From: Dryocola sp036489025
GTDB lineage: Bacteria; Pseudomonadota; Gammaproteobacteria; Enterobacterales; Enterobacteriaceae
Direction: 5' to 3'
Assembly (NCBI GenBank): GCA_036489025.1
Contig: DASXGN010000028.1
Span: 468,816 to 532,815, forward strand
Length of the DNA stretch: 64,000 nucleotides
The notes below the pieces were generated by a model. It searched no databases. It was not told the DNA's origin and saw only the letters and a list, made by a program, of their open reading frames with translations. This document shows, piece after piece, positions 15,716 to 27,864 of the stretch (positions are counted from its first letter, which is position 1; each line of letters opens with the position of its first letter). Position numbers and translations under genes: made by a program.

Positions 15716-16480
15716 CTAACCGCCGTTAATCGACGCGCCGCCGTCCACCAGCGAGGCGGTGCCCGTGACAAACGAAGACTCATCGGAAGCCAGCCACAGC
15801 GCGGCAAACGCAATTTCTTCCGGTTTGCCAACGCGCTTAAGCGCATGCATGTTGGCGAGCGCGGCCTGCGATTCTTCCGTGCTGTTCGCTTCCCGGTACA
15901 TATCGGTTTCCACCGCGCCGGGCAAAATTGAATTCACGCGGACATTTTGCGGGCCAAATTCGGTGGCCAGCGCCTGCGTCAGCCCAATCAACCCGGCCTT
16001 GCTGGCGGCGTAGGCTGCCAGCTGCGGGAAAGCGATGGTGTAGCCGACAAGCGTAGAGGTGAAAATGACCGAGCCGCCGCCGCGTTTGATCATTTCAGCG
16101 ATCTGATGCTTAGCGCCCAGAAACGATCCCGTAAGGTTAACGGCGACCGCCGCCGCAAAGCCTTCGGCGGAAACTTCCGTGCTGGCTCCCGCTTCCCCGA
16201 GCGTGCCCGCATTATTAAAGGCCACGTCCAGCCGTCCCCAGGTTTCAACCGCTTTTGCTACCAGCGCTTTGGCATAGGCTTCGTCGCTAACGTCCCCGCT
16301 TAGCGCCACGGCTTCACCGCCCGCCGCTTTAATCTCGTCCACCAGCTTTATCAGCTCGGCTTCGCGTCGGGCACCGACGACAACCTTCGCCCCTTCTGCG
16401 GCGTACAGCTTCGCCGTGGCATAGCCAATACCTGAACTCGCACCGGTCACAATGGCAACTTTGTCTGCTAATCGTTTCAT
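15716..16480 (-). CDS. short-chain dehydrogenase/reductase
   Basis: A 254-residue classical SDR. ATG 16480 is taken as start because GGAG lies 9 bases upstream and it gives a canonical N-terminus; the frame stays open 114 bases further. The cofactor motif is TGASSGIG (about 11-18), then FNNAG (about 88-92), catalytic Ser in FTSTLVGY, and YAASK with the active Tyr and Lys (about 156-160). VDGGASINGG closes the protein. The VGARREAE segment after beta-2 suggests preference for NADP(H). Substrate is unknown. It stands alone, convergent with the efflux operon. Confidence 0.87.
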   Translation of the reverse strand: MKRLADKVAIVTGASSGIGYATAKLYAAEGAKVVVGARREAELIKLVDEIKAAGGEAVALSGDVSDEAYAKALVAKAVETWGRLDVAFNNAGTLGEAGASTEVSAEGFAAAVAVNLTGSFLGAKHQIAEMIKRGGGSVIFTSTLVGYTIAFPQLAAYAASKAGLIGLTQALATEFGPQNVRVNSILPGAVETDMYREANSTEESQAALANMHALKRVGKPEEIAFAALWLASDESSFVTGTASLVDGGASINGG

Positions 16481-16688
16481 GAAGGCACTCCGGGAAATAC
16501 GGTCAGAAATTAACCGCTTCACGAGTATGGTTCTGCCGGGGGAATTGCGATAGTTCAGCAGGCAGATTTGTTTAGGGGCCGCCGAAGCTTTCAAAAGTTC
16601 AATAAAGGATATGCAGAAAGGATGGAGGATGGTACTGGACGCTCCCCCGTTGAGAGCGGGAGCATCCGCTTAGATTAGCCGTTTCAGA

Positions 16689-16988
16689 TCACACCAGGGC
16701 TCGTAGCTCTTCCTGCATATAGGCAGAAAAATATTCCGGATTTTTAATAATCACACGATCGCCAGACTCAATTTTTTCAGCCCAGCCGGCCACCTTTTGC
16801 GTAAATCCGGTATCCCAGCCCTCTTGATTGCCGCGTGCCATCACGTCGGCGGCATTAGCCGGAACACCCAACTCTTTTAGAAACTTAAAGATTCCCTTAG
16901 CGGTGCTTTCATCCATAGGATGGGGGGCTGATACTGAGGTATTCATACCACCAATGAAATCCAGGGCTTTTTCAACTGCTGCTGGCAT
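16689..16988 (-). CDS. DUF1889 family protein (YoaC-like)
   Basis: A 99-residue soluble helical protein (PAAVEKALDFIGGMN at the N-terminus, YFSAYMQEELRALV at the C-terminus) of the small enterobacterial DUF1889 family, to which E. coli YoaC is believed to belong. No catalytic motif or membrane segment is seen and no function is known. It is a single gene between hrpA (upstream, same strand, 183-base gap) and the SDR. The family name is recalled rather than searched, so it carries moderate confidence; the reading frame itself is convincing. Confidence 0.7.
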   Translation of the reverse strand: MPAAVEKALDFIGGMNTSVSAPHPMDESTAKGIFKFLKELGVPANAADVMARGNQEGWDTGFTQKVAGWAEKIESGDRVIIKNPEYFSAYMQEELRALV

Positions 16989-17171
16989 ATTCTTATCCTT
17001 AAATTAACCATGTAAGAGACGAGACTCTAATATGGCCCAAAATTTAACGAAGTATCAAAGAGATCCTTCGCTAAATTTGAGCGCCAGCAAAGTAAATCCA
17101 GTTAATCACGTTTGGCATCCAGGCAAACGCATAAATATTAACCATCGCGCTATTTCAGGGGCTGATACCGA

Positions 17172-21071
<3,900 letters not shown>

Positions 21072-21167
21072 GGCGTCATCGTTACGGCAGGGCACGGCCT
21101 GCTAAATTTTTTTCGTTAATTGCCCGTAGATTACCACATCACACTCTACGACGCCTTGTTCAATAAA

Positions 21168-21186
21168 ATCGAACATAGAGTTCGAT
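21168..21186. promoter_or_regulatory. inverted repeat between hrpA and azoR
   Basis: ATCGAAC (21168-21174) and GTTCGAT (21180-21186) are perfect 7-base arms around ATAGA. They lie about 95 bases upstream of both starts in the divergent gap. The form is that of a dimeric regulator's operator; no specific regulator is recognised. Confidence 0.45.
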
Positions 21187-21279
21187 ATATTGCGCTATCA
21201 CTGCAATCGGATTGTGAATACATTAGCTCTCAGCGAACGGGCAATCTGTCCGAATGACCAAAAACAAAGGAACCACCCC

Positions 21280-21885
21280 ATGAGCAAAGTATTAGTTCTT
21301 AAGTCCAGCATCCTGGCAGGTTACTCCCAGTCTAATCAGCTTTCCGACTATTTTGTTGAACAATGGCGTGAAGAACACAGTGCCGACCAAATCACCGTGC
21401 GTGACTTAGCGGCTAACCCGGTGCCGGTACTGGACGGCGAGCTGGTTGGCGCGCTGCGTCCGAGCGACGCAGCCCTGACCCCGCGTCAGCAGGAAGCGCT
21501 GGCGCTGTCCGACGAGCTGATTGCCGAGCTGAAAGAGCATGACGTGGTGGTGATTGCCGCCCCGATGTACAACTTCAACATCCCTACCCAGCTGAAAAAC
21601 TACTTCGACCTGGTCGCGCGTGCGGGCGTGACCTTCCGCTACACCGAAAAAGGCCCGGAAGGCCTGATCACCGGCAAACGCGCCGTGATCCTGACCAGCC
21701 GCGGCGGTATCCATAAAGATACCCCGACCGATCTGCTGGTGCCTTACCTGAACCTGTTCCTGGGCTTTATCGGCATCACCGACGTGAACTACGTGTTTGC
21801 TGAAGGCATTGCCTACGGTCCGGAAGTGGCGACCAAAGCTCAGTCCGATGCGAAAGCGGCGATCGACAGCATCGTGACCGCATAA
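21280..21885 (+). CDS. azoR: FMN-dependent NADH-azoreductase AzoR
   Basis: A 201-residue flavodoxin-like quinone/azo reductase. ATG 21280 (MSKVLVLKSSILAGYSQS) is the standard AzoR start with AAAGGAACC upstream. The FMN phosphate loop SSILAGYSQSN (about 9-19), APMYNFNIPTQLKNYFD (about 94-110) and SRGGIH (about 139-144) form the flavin site. It reduces quinones and azo dyes by two electrons using NADH and protects against thiol stress. It is divergent from hrpA. A strong stem-loop follows immediately. Confidence 0.96.
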   Translation: MSKVLVLKSSILAGYSQSNQLSDYFVEQWREEHSADQITVRDLAANPVPVLDGELVGALRPSDAALTPRQQEALALSDELIAELKEHDVVVIAAPMYNFNIPTQLKNYFDLVARAGVTFRYTEKGPEGLITGKRAVILTSRGGIHKDTPTDLLVPYLNLFLGFIGITDVNYVFAEGIAYGPEVATKAQSDAKAAIDSIVTA

Positions 21886-21905
21886 CGGAAGCAAAAATGA
21901 CGGGG

Positions 21906-21935
21906 GCGGCAAAAGCAATTTTGCCGCTCTTTTTT
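21906..21935 (+). terminator. rho-independent terminator of azoR
   Basis: GCGGCAAAA (21906-21914) pairs perfectly with TTTTGCCGC (21919-21927) around GCAA, followed by TCTTTTTT. The paaY stop codon lies in the T-run, so the two convergent genes are packed against each other. Confidence 0.9.
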
Positions 21936-22521
21936 ATTTCGGCTGATGGGCGTCTTCAAAACTTAGCTTACGGCGATTCTCTTCAACCTCCCGCAGCGGC
22001 TCCACCTGGTGCAGGCTTTGCTGGCAGCGGATCACCAGATCCTGATATTCCCGCGTGCCTCTTTTCTTCCACTCCAGCTCTTCCGGCCCCAGCTCGCGAA
22101 TTGCCCTGGCCGGGCTGCCGATAATCAGCTTATTGGCCGGGAACTCCGCCCTCGCCTTAATAAATGCCGCCGCGCCAACAATACTGTTTTCACCAATCTG
22201 CGCGCCGTCGAGAATCACCGCGTTCATGCCAACCAGCGCATTTTTGCCAATCACGCAGCCGTGCAGGATCGCCCCGTGGCCGATGTGGCCGTCTTCTTCA
22301 ACCACCGTGTCCTGCGACTGAAAACCGTGCATTACGCAGTTATCCTGCACGTTCGCACCGTCTTTAACGATGATGCGCCCAAAGTCACCGCGCAGACACG
22401 CACCGGGGCCGATGTAGACGCGATGGCCAACAATCACATCGCCAATCAGCACCGCCGTGGGATGCACGTAGCTGTCTTCCGGAACCACCGGAGTGAGTCC
22501 ATCGATTTGATATACAGGCAT
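21934..22521 (-). CDS. paaY: PaaY, gamma-carbonic-anhydrase-like thioesterase of phenylacetate catabolism
   Basis: A 195-residue left-handed beta-helix protein with hexapeptide repeats. The zinc-ligand histidines of the gamma-carbonic-anhydrase fold are visible in HGFQSQ, GHIGHG and ILHGC. PaaY hydrolyses dead-end CoA thioesters such as ring-1,2-dihydroxy products and so relieves inhibition of the pathway. GGAGAG precedes ATG 22521. It follows paaX by 9 bases, as in E. coli, and the two form one transcript. Confidence 0.95.
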   Translation of the reverse strand: MPVYQIDGLTPVVPEDSYVHPTAVLIGDVIVGHRVYIGPGACLRGDFGRIIVKDGANVQDNCVMHGFQSQDTVVEEDGHIGHGAILHGCVIGKNALVGMNAVILDGAQIGENSIVGAAAFIKARAEFPANKLIIGSPARAIRELGPEELEWKKRGTREYQDLVIRCQQSLHQVEPLREVEENRRKLSFEDAHQPK

Positions 22522-22530
22522 AGTCTCTCC

Positions 22531-23463
22531 TTAAGGGGCTGGGGTCAGGCCCGCAAAACGCTCGAAATAGCCGCTGCCCGGCTGCGGCAGCTCGCCGACG
22601 GAAGTTTCACCGTGCTCGCTGACGAAGGCCAGCGCGCCGGGGGCAACGCGTTGATAAATATTTATACAAAGCTGGCGGGCGCTCTGCCCCTGCCAGTGCG
22701 GCGGCAGCAGTTCGTCGGGCAGCAGCGGATCTTTTAGCACCACCCGACGATAGAAATGAATAAGCAAAAGCTGGATCTGGAAGCAGCGCTGCGGGGTGAG
22801 TTCGGCTTCTTCCGCCTCGCGCAGCAGCGGCAGCAGCGGGCGAAACGACTGAATAAATTCGCCGTAGCGCTCATTTTTATCGGTCAGCAGCCAGCACTCT
22901 TCCACCCTGGCCTTTAGCGCAGCCTGCGAGGTTTGCAGCGGCGAGCTGGCCTCGAAGCAGATAACGTTGTCGGCCACGCCCGCTTCATGCAGGAAATTTT
23001 GCACGTCGTGAAGGTTTTGCGAAGGCGAAGCCATCAGGCTGGGCGCGAGCGTGCCAAACCCCTGCCAGATAAGCTGTTTCTTTACCTGGGCAAGGGTACT
23101 TTTCTCCAGGCCTTCGGAAAGCAGCAGCAGCCATTTACCGTCCCACGCAGGCTGGCCCGCCCGGTAAATCTTTGCCTCGGCGCGGCGGGTCATGCGCTGG
23201 CCCATTTCGGTCAAACGGTAAAAGCTGCGCCGCCCGACGCGCTCCACGTCGAGCCAGCCCTCTTTATTGAGCCTGAACAGCGAGGTGCGAACGAATCTTT
23301 CGCCAAAACCCAGCGACTCCAGCATGCTGGCGAGGCTGCCCAGCCAGATTTCACCGCCGCGATGGGCAAGCGCGTCGCCGTATAAAGAGACAATCAGCGA
23401 CGTCCCGCTAATCGGTACGGCGCTCACCGCATGTTGAATAAAGTGTTCCAGTTTGCTGTTCAT
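22531..23463 (-). CDS. paaX: PaaX, phenylacetyl-CoA-responsive repressor
   Basis: A 310-residue repressor. ATG 23463 (MNSKLEHFIQHAVSAVPISG) is chosen over a GTG one codon upstream. The N-terminal winged helix includes LSMLESLGFGERFVRTSLFRLNKEGWL-type sequence (about 40-75), and the C-terminal part is the PaaX effector domain with LWQ-type helices. PaaX represses paa promoters until phenylacetyl-CoA binds. Matches to its operator are seen at 23543-23557, 34511-34525 and 34695-34709. Unlike in E. coli, it is separated from paaK by three unrelated small genes. Confidence 0.95.
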   Translation of the reverse strand: MNSKLEHFIQHAVSAVPISGTSLIVSLYGDALAHRGGEIWLGSLASMLESLGFGERFVRTSLFRLNKEGWLDVERVGRRSFYRLTEMGQRMTRRAEAKIYRAGQPAWDGKWLLLLSEGLEKSTLAQVKKQLIWQGFGTLAPSLMASPSQNLHDVQNFLHEAGVADNVICFEASSPLQTSQAALKARVEECWLLTDKNERYGEFIQSFRPLLPLLREAEEAELTPQRCFQIQLLLIHFYRRVVLKDPLLPDELLPPHWQGQSARQLCINIYQRVAPGALAFVSEHGETSVGELPQPGSGYFERFAGLTPAP

Positions 23464-23527
23464 CACCCGCCGTTCTTACCGTTTTAGCCGCCGAAGAGTC
23501 AAACAATAGCATAATAAAGATGCTTAA

Positions 23528-23557
23528 AATCATATCATTACAAATATGATTCATAAA
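23528..23557 (-). promoter_or_regulatory. A+T-rich inverted repeat with a PaaX-like half operator upstream of paaX
   Basis: AATCATAT (23528-23535) and ATATGATT (23544-23551) are perfect 8-base arms. The segment from 23543 begins AATATGATTC, matching the first ten positions of the reported PaaX site WWTRTGATTCGYGWT. It lies 65-95 bases before the paaX start and could mediate autoregulation; this is inferred. Confidence 0.45.
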
Positions 23558-23633
23558 AATGGCTGACTCAATTCAGCATGGAACAGATCGTTGTTTCGGC
23601 AGGGATTTGGGCGACAGGGGAAGAAGCTTTACG

Positions 23634-23652
23634 CCCTCTCATCTTGAGAGGG
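23634..23652. repeat. stem-loop in the DUF2000-paaX gap
   Basis: CCCTCTCA (23634-23641) pairs with TGAGAGGG (23645-23652) around TCT, with an outer TACGCC/GGCGTA pair (23630-23635, 23657-23662). It resembles the short palindromes scattered between enterobacterial genes. It lies downstream of the DUF2000 gene stop, so it may act as a 3-prime hairpin; there is no T-run. Confidence 0.5.
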
Positions 23653-23681
23653 AGAAGGCGTAATAACGACGGAAAGCTCAA

Positions 23682-24098
23682 CTACTTATGCACGGAAAAA
23701 CGCCTGGTCAACGGCGCAAGCTGCTCCGCCTCGCCGTAAACCGCCACCGCGACAAACTCCAGTTCTTCAAACGCCGCATTTTGGGTATCGGCAATCTGCT
23801 GTTCGGCGGAATGCGACAGCATGGTGGTGGTGAAAAAGTTGCACAGCACGCCCTCTTCCTGGGCTTTGCTCACCAGCTTCGCCAGCTGACCGCTGTTTTT
23901 AGCCTGCAAAATCACCACCGGGTAGCGGCTCAGATGCGCGGCCACGCCTTCAAGCTGAGTGGGATAATGGTCGAATTCTGGGCTGTCTATCTGGCGGGTA
24001 ATGCCGGCGGAAATATGGCAGGCAGCATTAAAAAGTAACGCGCTGTCTAAATTACGATTAACAACTATATACAACTTTTTATCATTATCACTGTACAT
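23682..24098 (-). CDS. DUF2000 family protein
   Basis: A 138-residue protein matching the DUF2000 (peptidyl-tRNA hydrolase 2-like fold) family: KKLYIVVNRNLDSALLFNAACHISAGI at the N-terminus, YPVVILQAKNSGQLAKLVSKAQ in the middle and EFVAVAVYGEAEQLAPLTRRFSV at the end. ATG 24098 is chosen for its AAGGGG site; the frame is open 69 bases further. Function is unknown. It lies with the yjdJ- and yjdI-like genes between paaX and paaK, all on the same strand. A gap of 102 bases separates it from yjdJ. Confidence 0.8.
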   Translation of the reverse strand: MYSDNDKKLYIVVNRNLDSALLFNAACHISAGITRQIDSPEFDHYPTQLEGVAAHLSRYPVVILQAKNSGQLAKLVSKAQEEGVLCNFFTTTMLSHSAEQQIADTQNAAFEELEFVAVAVYGEAEQLAPLTRRFSVHK

Positions 24099-24200
24099 GT
24101 AAATCCCCTTTCGATGATGAAGGGTTTTTACCTTTTTAATCTTGCCGGTGTCAATAAAGGGAGCCATAAGGGCGCAGCTTCGCCCTTATTTATTTCATTA

Positions 24201-24473
24201 TTACGCGCGGATATCGGCATATTCCGGCGTGGTATCAAATTCGTGTTTCGCAAACGGACACAGCGGGATAATCTTGCGATTCTCTCTGCGCATGCGCTCC
24301 ACAACCCTTGCCACAAGCTGCTTGCCCACGCCTTGCCCCTTCAGGCTTTCATCCACGTCGGTATGTTCAATGATGGTCAAATGCTCGCCCGTAGGCACGA
24401 AGACCACTTCCGCCACCCGGTTTCCGTCGGCGTCGTTGACATAAAAACTGTTATTACCTTCGAGTATTTCCAT
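24201..24473 (-). CDS. yjdJ: small GNAT-like acetyltransferase, YjdJ family
   Basis: A 90-residue minimal GNAT-fold protein. HTDVDESLKGQGVGKQLVARVVERMRRE contains the acetyl-CoA pyrophosphate loop (G-Q-G-V-G), and the ending IIPLCPFAKHEFDTTPEY is the conserved YjdJ tail with a candidate active Cys. Substrate is unknown. It starts 18 bases after the stop of the yjdI-like gene. In E. coli yjdI and yjdJ are also a pair, but at another place on the chromosome, far from paa. Confidence 0.88.
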   Translation of the reverse strand: MEILEGNNSFYVNDADGNRVAEVVFVPTGEHLTIIEHTDVDESLKGQGVGKQLVARVVERMRRENRKIIPLCPFAKHEFDTTPEYADIRA

Positions 24474-24491
24474 CAGTTTCTCGCTTTGTAT

Positions 24492-24722
24492 TTATTTCAC
24501 GCGGTAAATGAGCGCGCCGCTTGGACAGGTATCAATGACTTTTATTACGGTGGCGACATCCACATTATTCGGCATTATCCAGGGCTTGCGGCTGAGCTTA
24601 AATAGCTGACCGTTGCCCCGCACGCAGTTCCCGGAATGCTGGCAAACGGCCGTGTTGAAATAGACGTCAACTTTATCGCCGCTGTAACAGCGAAACCCTT
24701 TATTAATTAACTGCTCGTCCAT
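24492..24722 (-). CDS. yjdI: YjdI-like divergent 4Fe-4S mono-cluster ferredoxin
   Basis: A 76-residue iron-sulphur protein. ATG 24722 is chosen with GGGGGAG upstream. Cys12, Cys27 (VCQHSGNC), Cys33 and Cys66 (DTCPSGAL) are the candidate cluster ligands; the CxxxxxC...CP spacing is that of the divergent Fer4_19 mono-cluster group. It probably carries single electrons, partner unknown. It precedes yjdJ in one transcript. Its location directly downstream of paaK is unusual and hints at, but does not prove, a link to phenylacetate catabolism. Confidence 0.88.
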   Translation of the reverse strand: MDEQLINKGFRCYSGDKVDVYFNTAVCQHSGNCVRGNGQLFKLSRKPWIMPNNVDVATVIKVIDTCPSGALIYRVK

Positions 24723-24811
24723 CACATTACTCCCCCACGGTGCTTACGACATGGCTGAAACATAAGCCGAACTTATGGCCAAATCTGTTTGGCGCGTAGC
24801 ATTCAATAATT

Positions 24812-24872
24812 GCCCCAGCGCCGGGGCTTGTCAAAAAAACAATGCCCGTCAGCGCATTAACGCACTCCGGGC
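24812..24872 (-). terminator. putative terminator region of the paaABCDEFGHIJK operon
   Basis: Read on the minus strand, GCCCG (24872-24868) and CGGGC (24848-24844) can pair, followed four bases later by seven T residues (24839-24833). A second hairpin GCCCC/GGGGC (24827-24812) comes next. This lies just after the paaK stop and before the yjdI-like gene, suggesting that the small genes have their own promoter. Confidence 0.55.
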
Positions 24873-24894
24873 ACCGAGGAAAAGAGTTCTGGAT

Positions 24895-26211
24895 TTACTG
24901 ATTAGCCGCCGCGCGCAGGTCGTACACGCGGGTGGCTTTCCCTTCCGAACGAGGCAGGCTGCCGCAGTTGACGATGCTGATATCCGTGCTGATCCCGACC
25001 ATCGATTTAATGCGGTGGCGCAGCTCGTGGCAGACCGAGCAGCGCTGGTCCTGGCTCAGGTGCAGGCTGCTCTCCTTCAGCTCCACTTTGATCGACAGCG
25101 TGTCCAGATGCCCGCTGCGATGGACTTCCAGCTGGTAATGCGGCGCCAGGTGCTCAAACTTAACAATCTCTTCTTCAAGCTGCGACGGGAAAACGTTCAC
25201 GCCGCGAATGATTAGCATGTCGTCGGAACGCCCGGTGATTCTGTCCATGCGGCGCATAGTTCGGGCGCTGCCCGGCAGCAGGCGAGTTAAATCGCGGGTG
25301 CGGTAGCGGATCACCGGCAGCGCTTCTTTGGTCAGCGTGGTGAACAGCAGTTCGCCCTGCTCGCCGTCCTCAAGCGGCGTGCCGCTGACTGGATTGACGA
25401 TTTCCGGATAAAAGTGGTCTTCCCAGATGGTGGGCCCGTCAGTGGTTGCCAGGCATTCCATCGCCACGCCCGGTCCCATCACTTCGGACAGGCCGTAAAT
25501 ATCCAGCGCGGTAATCCCCAGGCGGCGTTCAATTTCGCGGCGCATGGCGTGAGTCCACGGCTCCGCGCCAAAAACGCCCACGCGCAGCGAACAGCCGCGG
25601 GCGTCGCCGCCCATCTGGCGCTCAAGCTCTTCTATCAGATTCAGGCACCAGGACGGCGTGACCATAATCATATCCGGGCGGAAGTCGCGGATCAGCTGCG
25701 CCTGCTTTTCGGTTTGCCCACCGGACATCGGAATAACCGTTGCGCCCAGGCGTTCCGCGCCATAATGCGCGCCCAGCCCGCCGGTAAACAGACCGTAGCC
25801 GTAGGAAACGTGAATTTTATCCTTCGGCGTGCCGCCCGCGGCGCGCAGAGAACGGGCGACGATGTCGGCCCAGGTATCAATATCCTTCTGCGTATAGCCG
25901 ACTACCGTGGGTTTGCCGGTCGTGCCGGAGGAAGCGTGGATGCGCACCACCTGCTCCATCGGCACGGCAAAAGTGTCAAACGGATAGTTATCGCGCAGAT
26001 CCTGCTTGGTGGTGCAGGGAAAGAGGCGAAGGTCCTTCAGCTCTTTGAAGTCATTCGGGTGGACGCCCACCGCGTCAAACTTGCGTTTGTACATCGGCAC
26101 GTTGGCGTAGGCGTGGTTCAGCGTCCACTTCATGCGCTGCGTTTGCAGGGCCTGCAGCTCATCTTTCGACGCGGTTTCAATCGGTTCCAGCTCTGTTTTA
26201 GAATTTATCAT
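24895..26211 (-). CDS. paaK: phenylacetate-CoA ligase PaaK
   Basis: A 438-residue adenylate-forming ligase that activates phenylacetate to phenylacetyl-CoA with ATP, the entry step of the pathway and the source of the PaaX inducer. The ATP loop is HASSGTTGKPTVVGYT (about 92-107), with YGLSEVMGPGVAMEC and RSDDMLIIRGVNVFPSQ later, ending in the small C-terminal domain. Length and sequence match E. coli PaaK throughout. The Shine-Dalgarno before ATG 26211 is weak. It is the last paa gene of the operon, 22 bases from paaJ. Confidence 0.97.
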   Translation of the reverse strand: MINSKTELEPIETASKDELQALQTQRMKWTLNHAYANVPMYKRKFDAVGVHPNDFKELKDLRLFPCTTKQDLRDNYPFDTFAVPMEQVVRIHASSGTTGKPTVVGYTQKDIDTWADIVARSLRAAGGTPKDKIHVSYGYGLFTGGLGAHYGAERLGATVIPMSGGQTEKQAQLIRDFRPDMIMVTPSWCLNLIEELERQMGGDARGCSLRVGVFGAEPWTHAMRREIERRLGITALDIYGLSEVMGPGVAMECLATTDGPTIWEDHFYPEIVNPVSGTPLEDGEQGELLFTTLTKEALPVIRYRTRDLTRLLPGSARTMRRMDRITGRSDDMLIIRGVNVFPSQLEEEIVKFEHLAPHYQLEVHRSGHLDTLSIKVELKESSLHLSQDQRCSVCHELRHRIKSMVGISTDISIVNCGSLPRSEGKATRVYDLRAAANQ

Positions 26212-26233
26212 TATAGGGTACTCGCAGGTTTGA

Positions 26234-27442
26234 TTAGCTCACACGCTCAAGGATCAGGGCAATGCCCTGGCCCACGCCGATACACATCGTACACAGGGCG
26301 TAACGCCCGCCGCGCCGATGCAGTTCGTGGCTGGCGGCCAGCGCCAGTCGGGCTCCACTCATGCCCAACGGATGGCCTAAGGCGATGGCGCCTCCGTTGG
26401 GGTTAACATGCGGGGCGTCGTCGGGCAGCCCCAGCTGGCGTAACACGCCCAGCGCCTGCGCGGCGAAGGCTTCGTTCAGTTCGATAACGTCCATATCGTT
26501 GATAGACAGCCCGGCCAGCTCGAGCACTTTACGCGTGGCGGGTACCGGCCCAAGGCCCATGAAGCGCGGTTCAACGCCCGCCGTCGCCATCGCCACCACT
26601 CGCGTTTTCGGCGTTAAGCCGTAGCGGCCGGCGGCCTGCTCACCGGCGACAATTAAAGCCGCCGCCCCGTCGTTTACCCCGGACGCATTGCCTGCGGTAA
26701 TGACCCCGCCGGTACGAAACGGCGCTTTGAGCCCGCCAAGCTGTTGCAAAGTTGTTTCGGCGCGCGGATGTTCGTCTTCGCGAATTTCCGTCAGCGCACC
26801 TTTTTTACCTTGCAGCACAACCGGGACGATTTCCTGCGCCAGCACGCCATTTCTCTGCGCCTCGGCGGTTCGCTGCTGGCTACGCCAGGCGAAGGCGTCC
26901 TGATCTTCACGACTTATATTTAACAATTCAGCTACATTCTCTGCCGTTTCCGGCATGCTGTCAGTTCCAAAACGCTCGGCCATGAGCGGGTTCACAAAAC
27001 GCCAGCCGATGGTGGTGTCAAACAGCTCCGCCTGGCGCTGGAACGGCGTCGAAGCTTTCCCCATCACGAAGGGCGCACGCGACATCGATTCCACCCCGCC
27101 CGCCAGCATGAGCTGCGCATCCCCGGCCTTAATGGCGCGGGCAGCCATGCCCAGCGCATCAAGGCCCGAACCGCAAAGGCGATTAATCGTGGTGCCCGAA
27201 ACCGTCTGCGGCAGCCCGGCCAGCAGCGTCGCCATCCGCGCCACGTTGCGGTTATCCTCCCCGGCCTGGTTGGCGCAGCCGAGGATCACATCGTCCACCG
27301 CGTTCCAGTCAAGGTTGGGATAGCGCGCCAGCAGCGCCTTAAGCGGAACGGCGGCCAGGTCGTCCGCGCGCACCGAAGACAGCGCCCCGCCGTAGCGGCC
27401 AATCGGCGTGCGTGCCCCGTCGCAAATAAACGCGTCATTCAT
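26234..27442 (-). CDS. paaJ: 3-oxoadipyl-CoA / 3-oxo-5,6-dehydrosuberyl-CoA thiolase PaaJ
   Basis: A 402-residue thiolase. The nucleophilic Cys is in NRLCGSGLDALG (about residue 90), GGVESMSRAPFV follows, and the second-half active residues are in GHPLGMSGAR (His) and CTMCIGVGQG (Cys). It performs the two thiolytic steps of the pathway, releasing acetyl-CoA and succinyl-CoA. The start codon overlaps the paaI stop by 4 bases (ATGA), so translation is coupled. Confidence 0.96.
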   Translation of the reverse strand: MNDAFICDGARTPIGRYGGALSSVRADDLAAVPLKALLARYPNLDWNAVDDVILGCANQAGEDNRNVARMATLLAGLPQTVSGTTINRLCGSGLDALGMAARAIKAGDAQLMLAGGVESMSRAPFVMGKASTPFQRQAELFDTTIGWRFVNPLMAERFGTDSMPETAENVAELLNISREDQDAFAWRSQQRTAEAQRNGVLAQEIVPVVLQGKKGALTEIREDEHPRAETTLQQLGGLKAPFRTGGVITAGNASGVNDGAAALIVAGEQAAGRYGLTPKTRVVAMATAGVEPRFMGLGPVPATRKVLELAGLSINDMDVIELNEAFAAQALGVLRQLGLPDDAPHVNPNGGAIALGHPLGMSGARLALAASHELHRRGGRYALCTMCIGVGQGIALILERVS

Positions 27443-27864
27443 AGTTTTGCTCCTGAAACTGTGGTGCCGATGCGGTGTGAACGCCCGCGGAACAGGGCGA
27501 CGGTTTTCTCGTGCTGGTTGGTGATTTCGATGTCATAGACGCCGGTCTGGCGGCCCTGGCTGCGCACCTGCGCGGTAGCAATCAGCCTGTCGCCCAGGCT
27601 GCCAGGCCGCACAAAATCAATGCAGCACCCGGAAGCGACCGCCGCCAGCCCTTGGCTGTTGCAGGCGTAGGCGAAGGCGGTGTCGGCGAGGGTGAAAAGC
27701 TGTCCGCCGTGGCAGCTTTGATGGCCGTTCAGCATCGCTTCGGTAATCGTCATCGACAGGCGGGCAAAGCCTTCGCCCATCTCAAGGATTTCAATGCCCA
27801 TTTGTCGCGCACAGTTGTCGCGGGCGTACATTTCGCGGGCGTTATCCCAGGCGTTAGTGTTCAT
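27439..27864 (-). CDS. paaI: hydroxyphenylacetyl-CoA thioesterase PaaI
   Basis: A 141-residue hotdog-fold thioesterase; the motif GHQSCHGGQLFTLADTAFAYA carries the catalytic Asp. PaaI rescues CoA by cleaving hydroxylated phenylacetyl-CoA by-products. The start ATG 27864 lies inside the end of paaH (11-base overlap) and gives the usual family length. The end overlaps paaJ. Both overlaps match compact operon architecture in other enterics. Confidence 0.95.
   Translation of the reverse strand: MNTNAWDNAREMYARDNCARQMGIEILEMGEGFARLSMTITEAMLNGHQSCHGGQLFTLADTAFAYACNSQGLAAVASGCCIDFVRPGSLGDRLIATAQVRSQGRQTGVYDIEITNQHEKTVALFRGRSHRIGTTVSGAKL

Noticed and set aside
16620..16675. Terminator downstream of the DUF1889 gene
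   Set aside because: A GC-rich partial hairpin is visible (GCTCCC/GGGAGC) but it is imperfect and has no T-run, so it was not listed.
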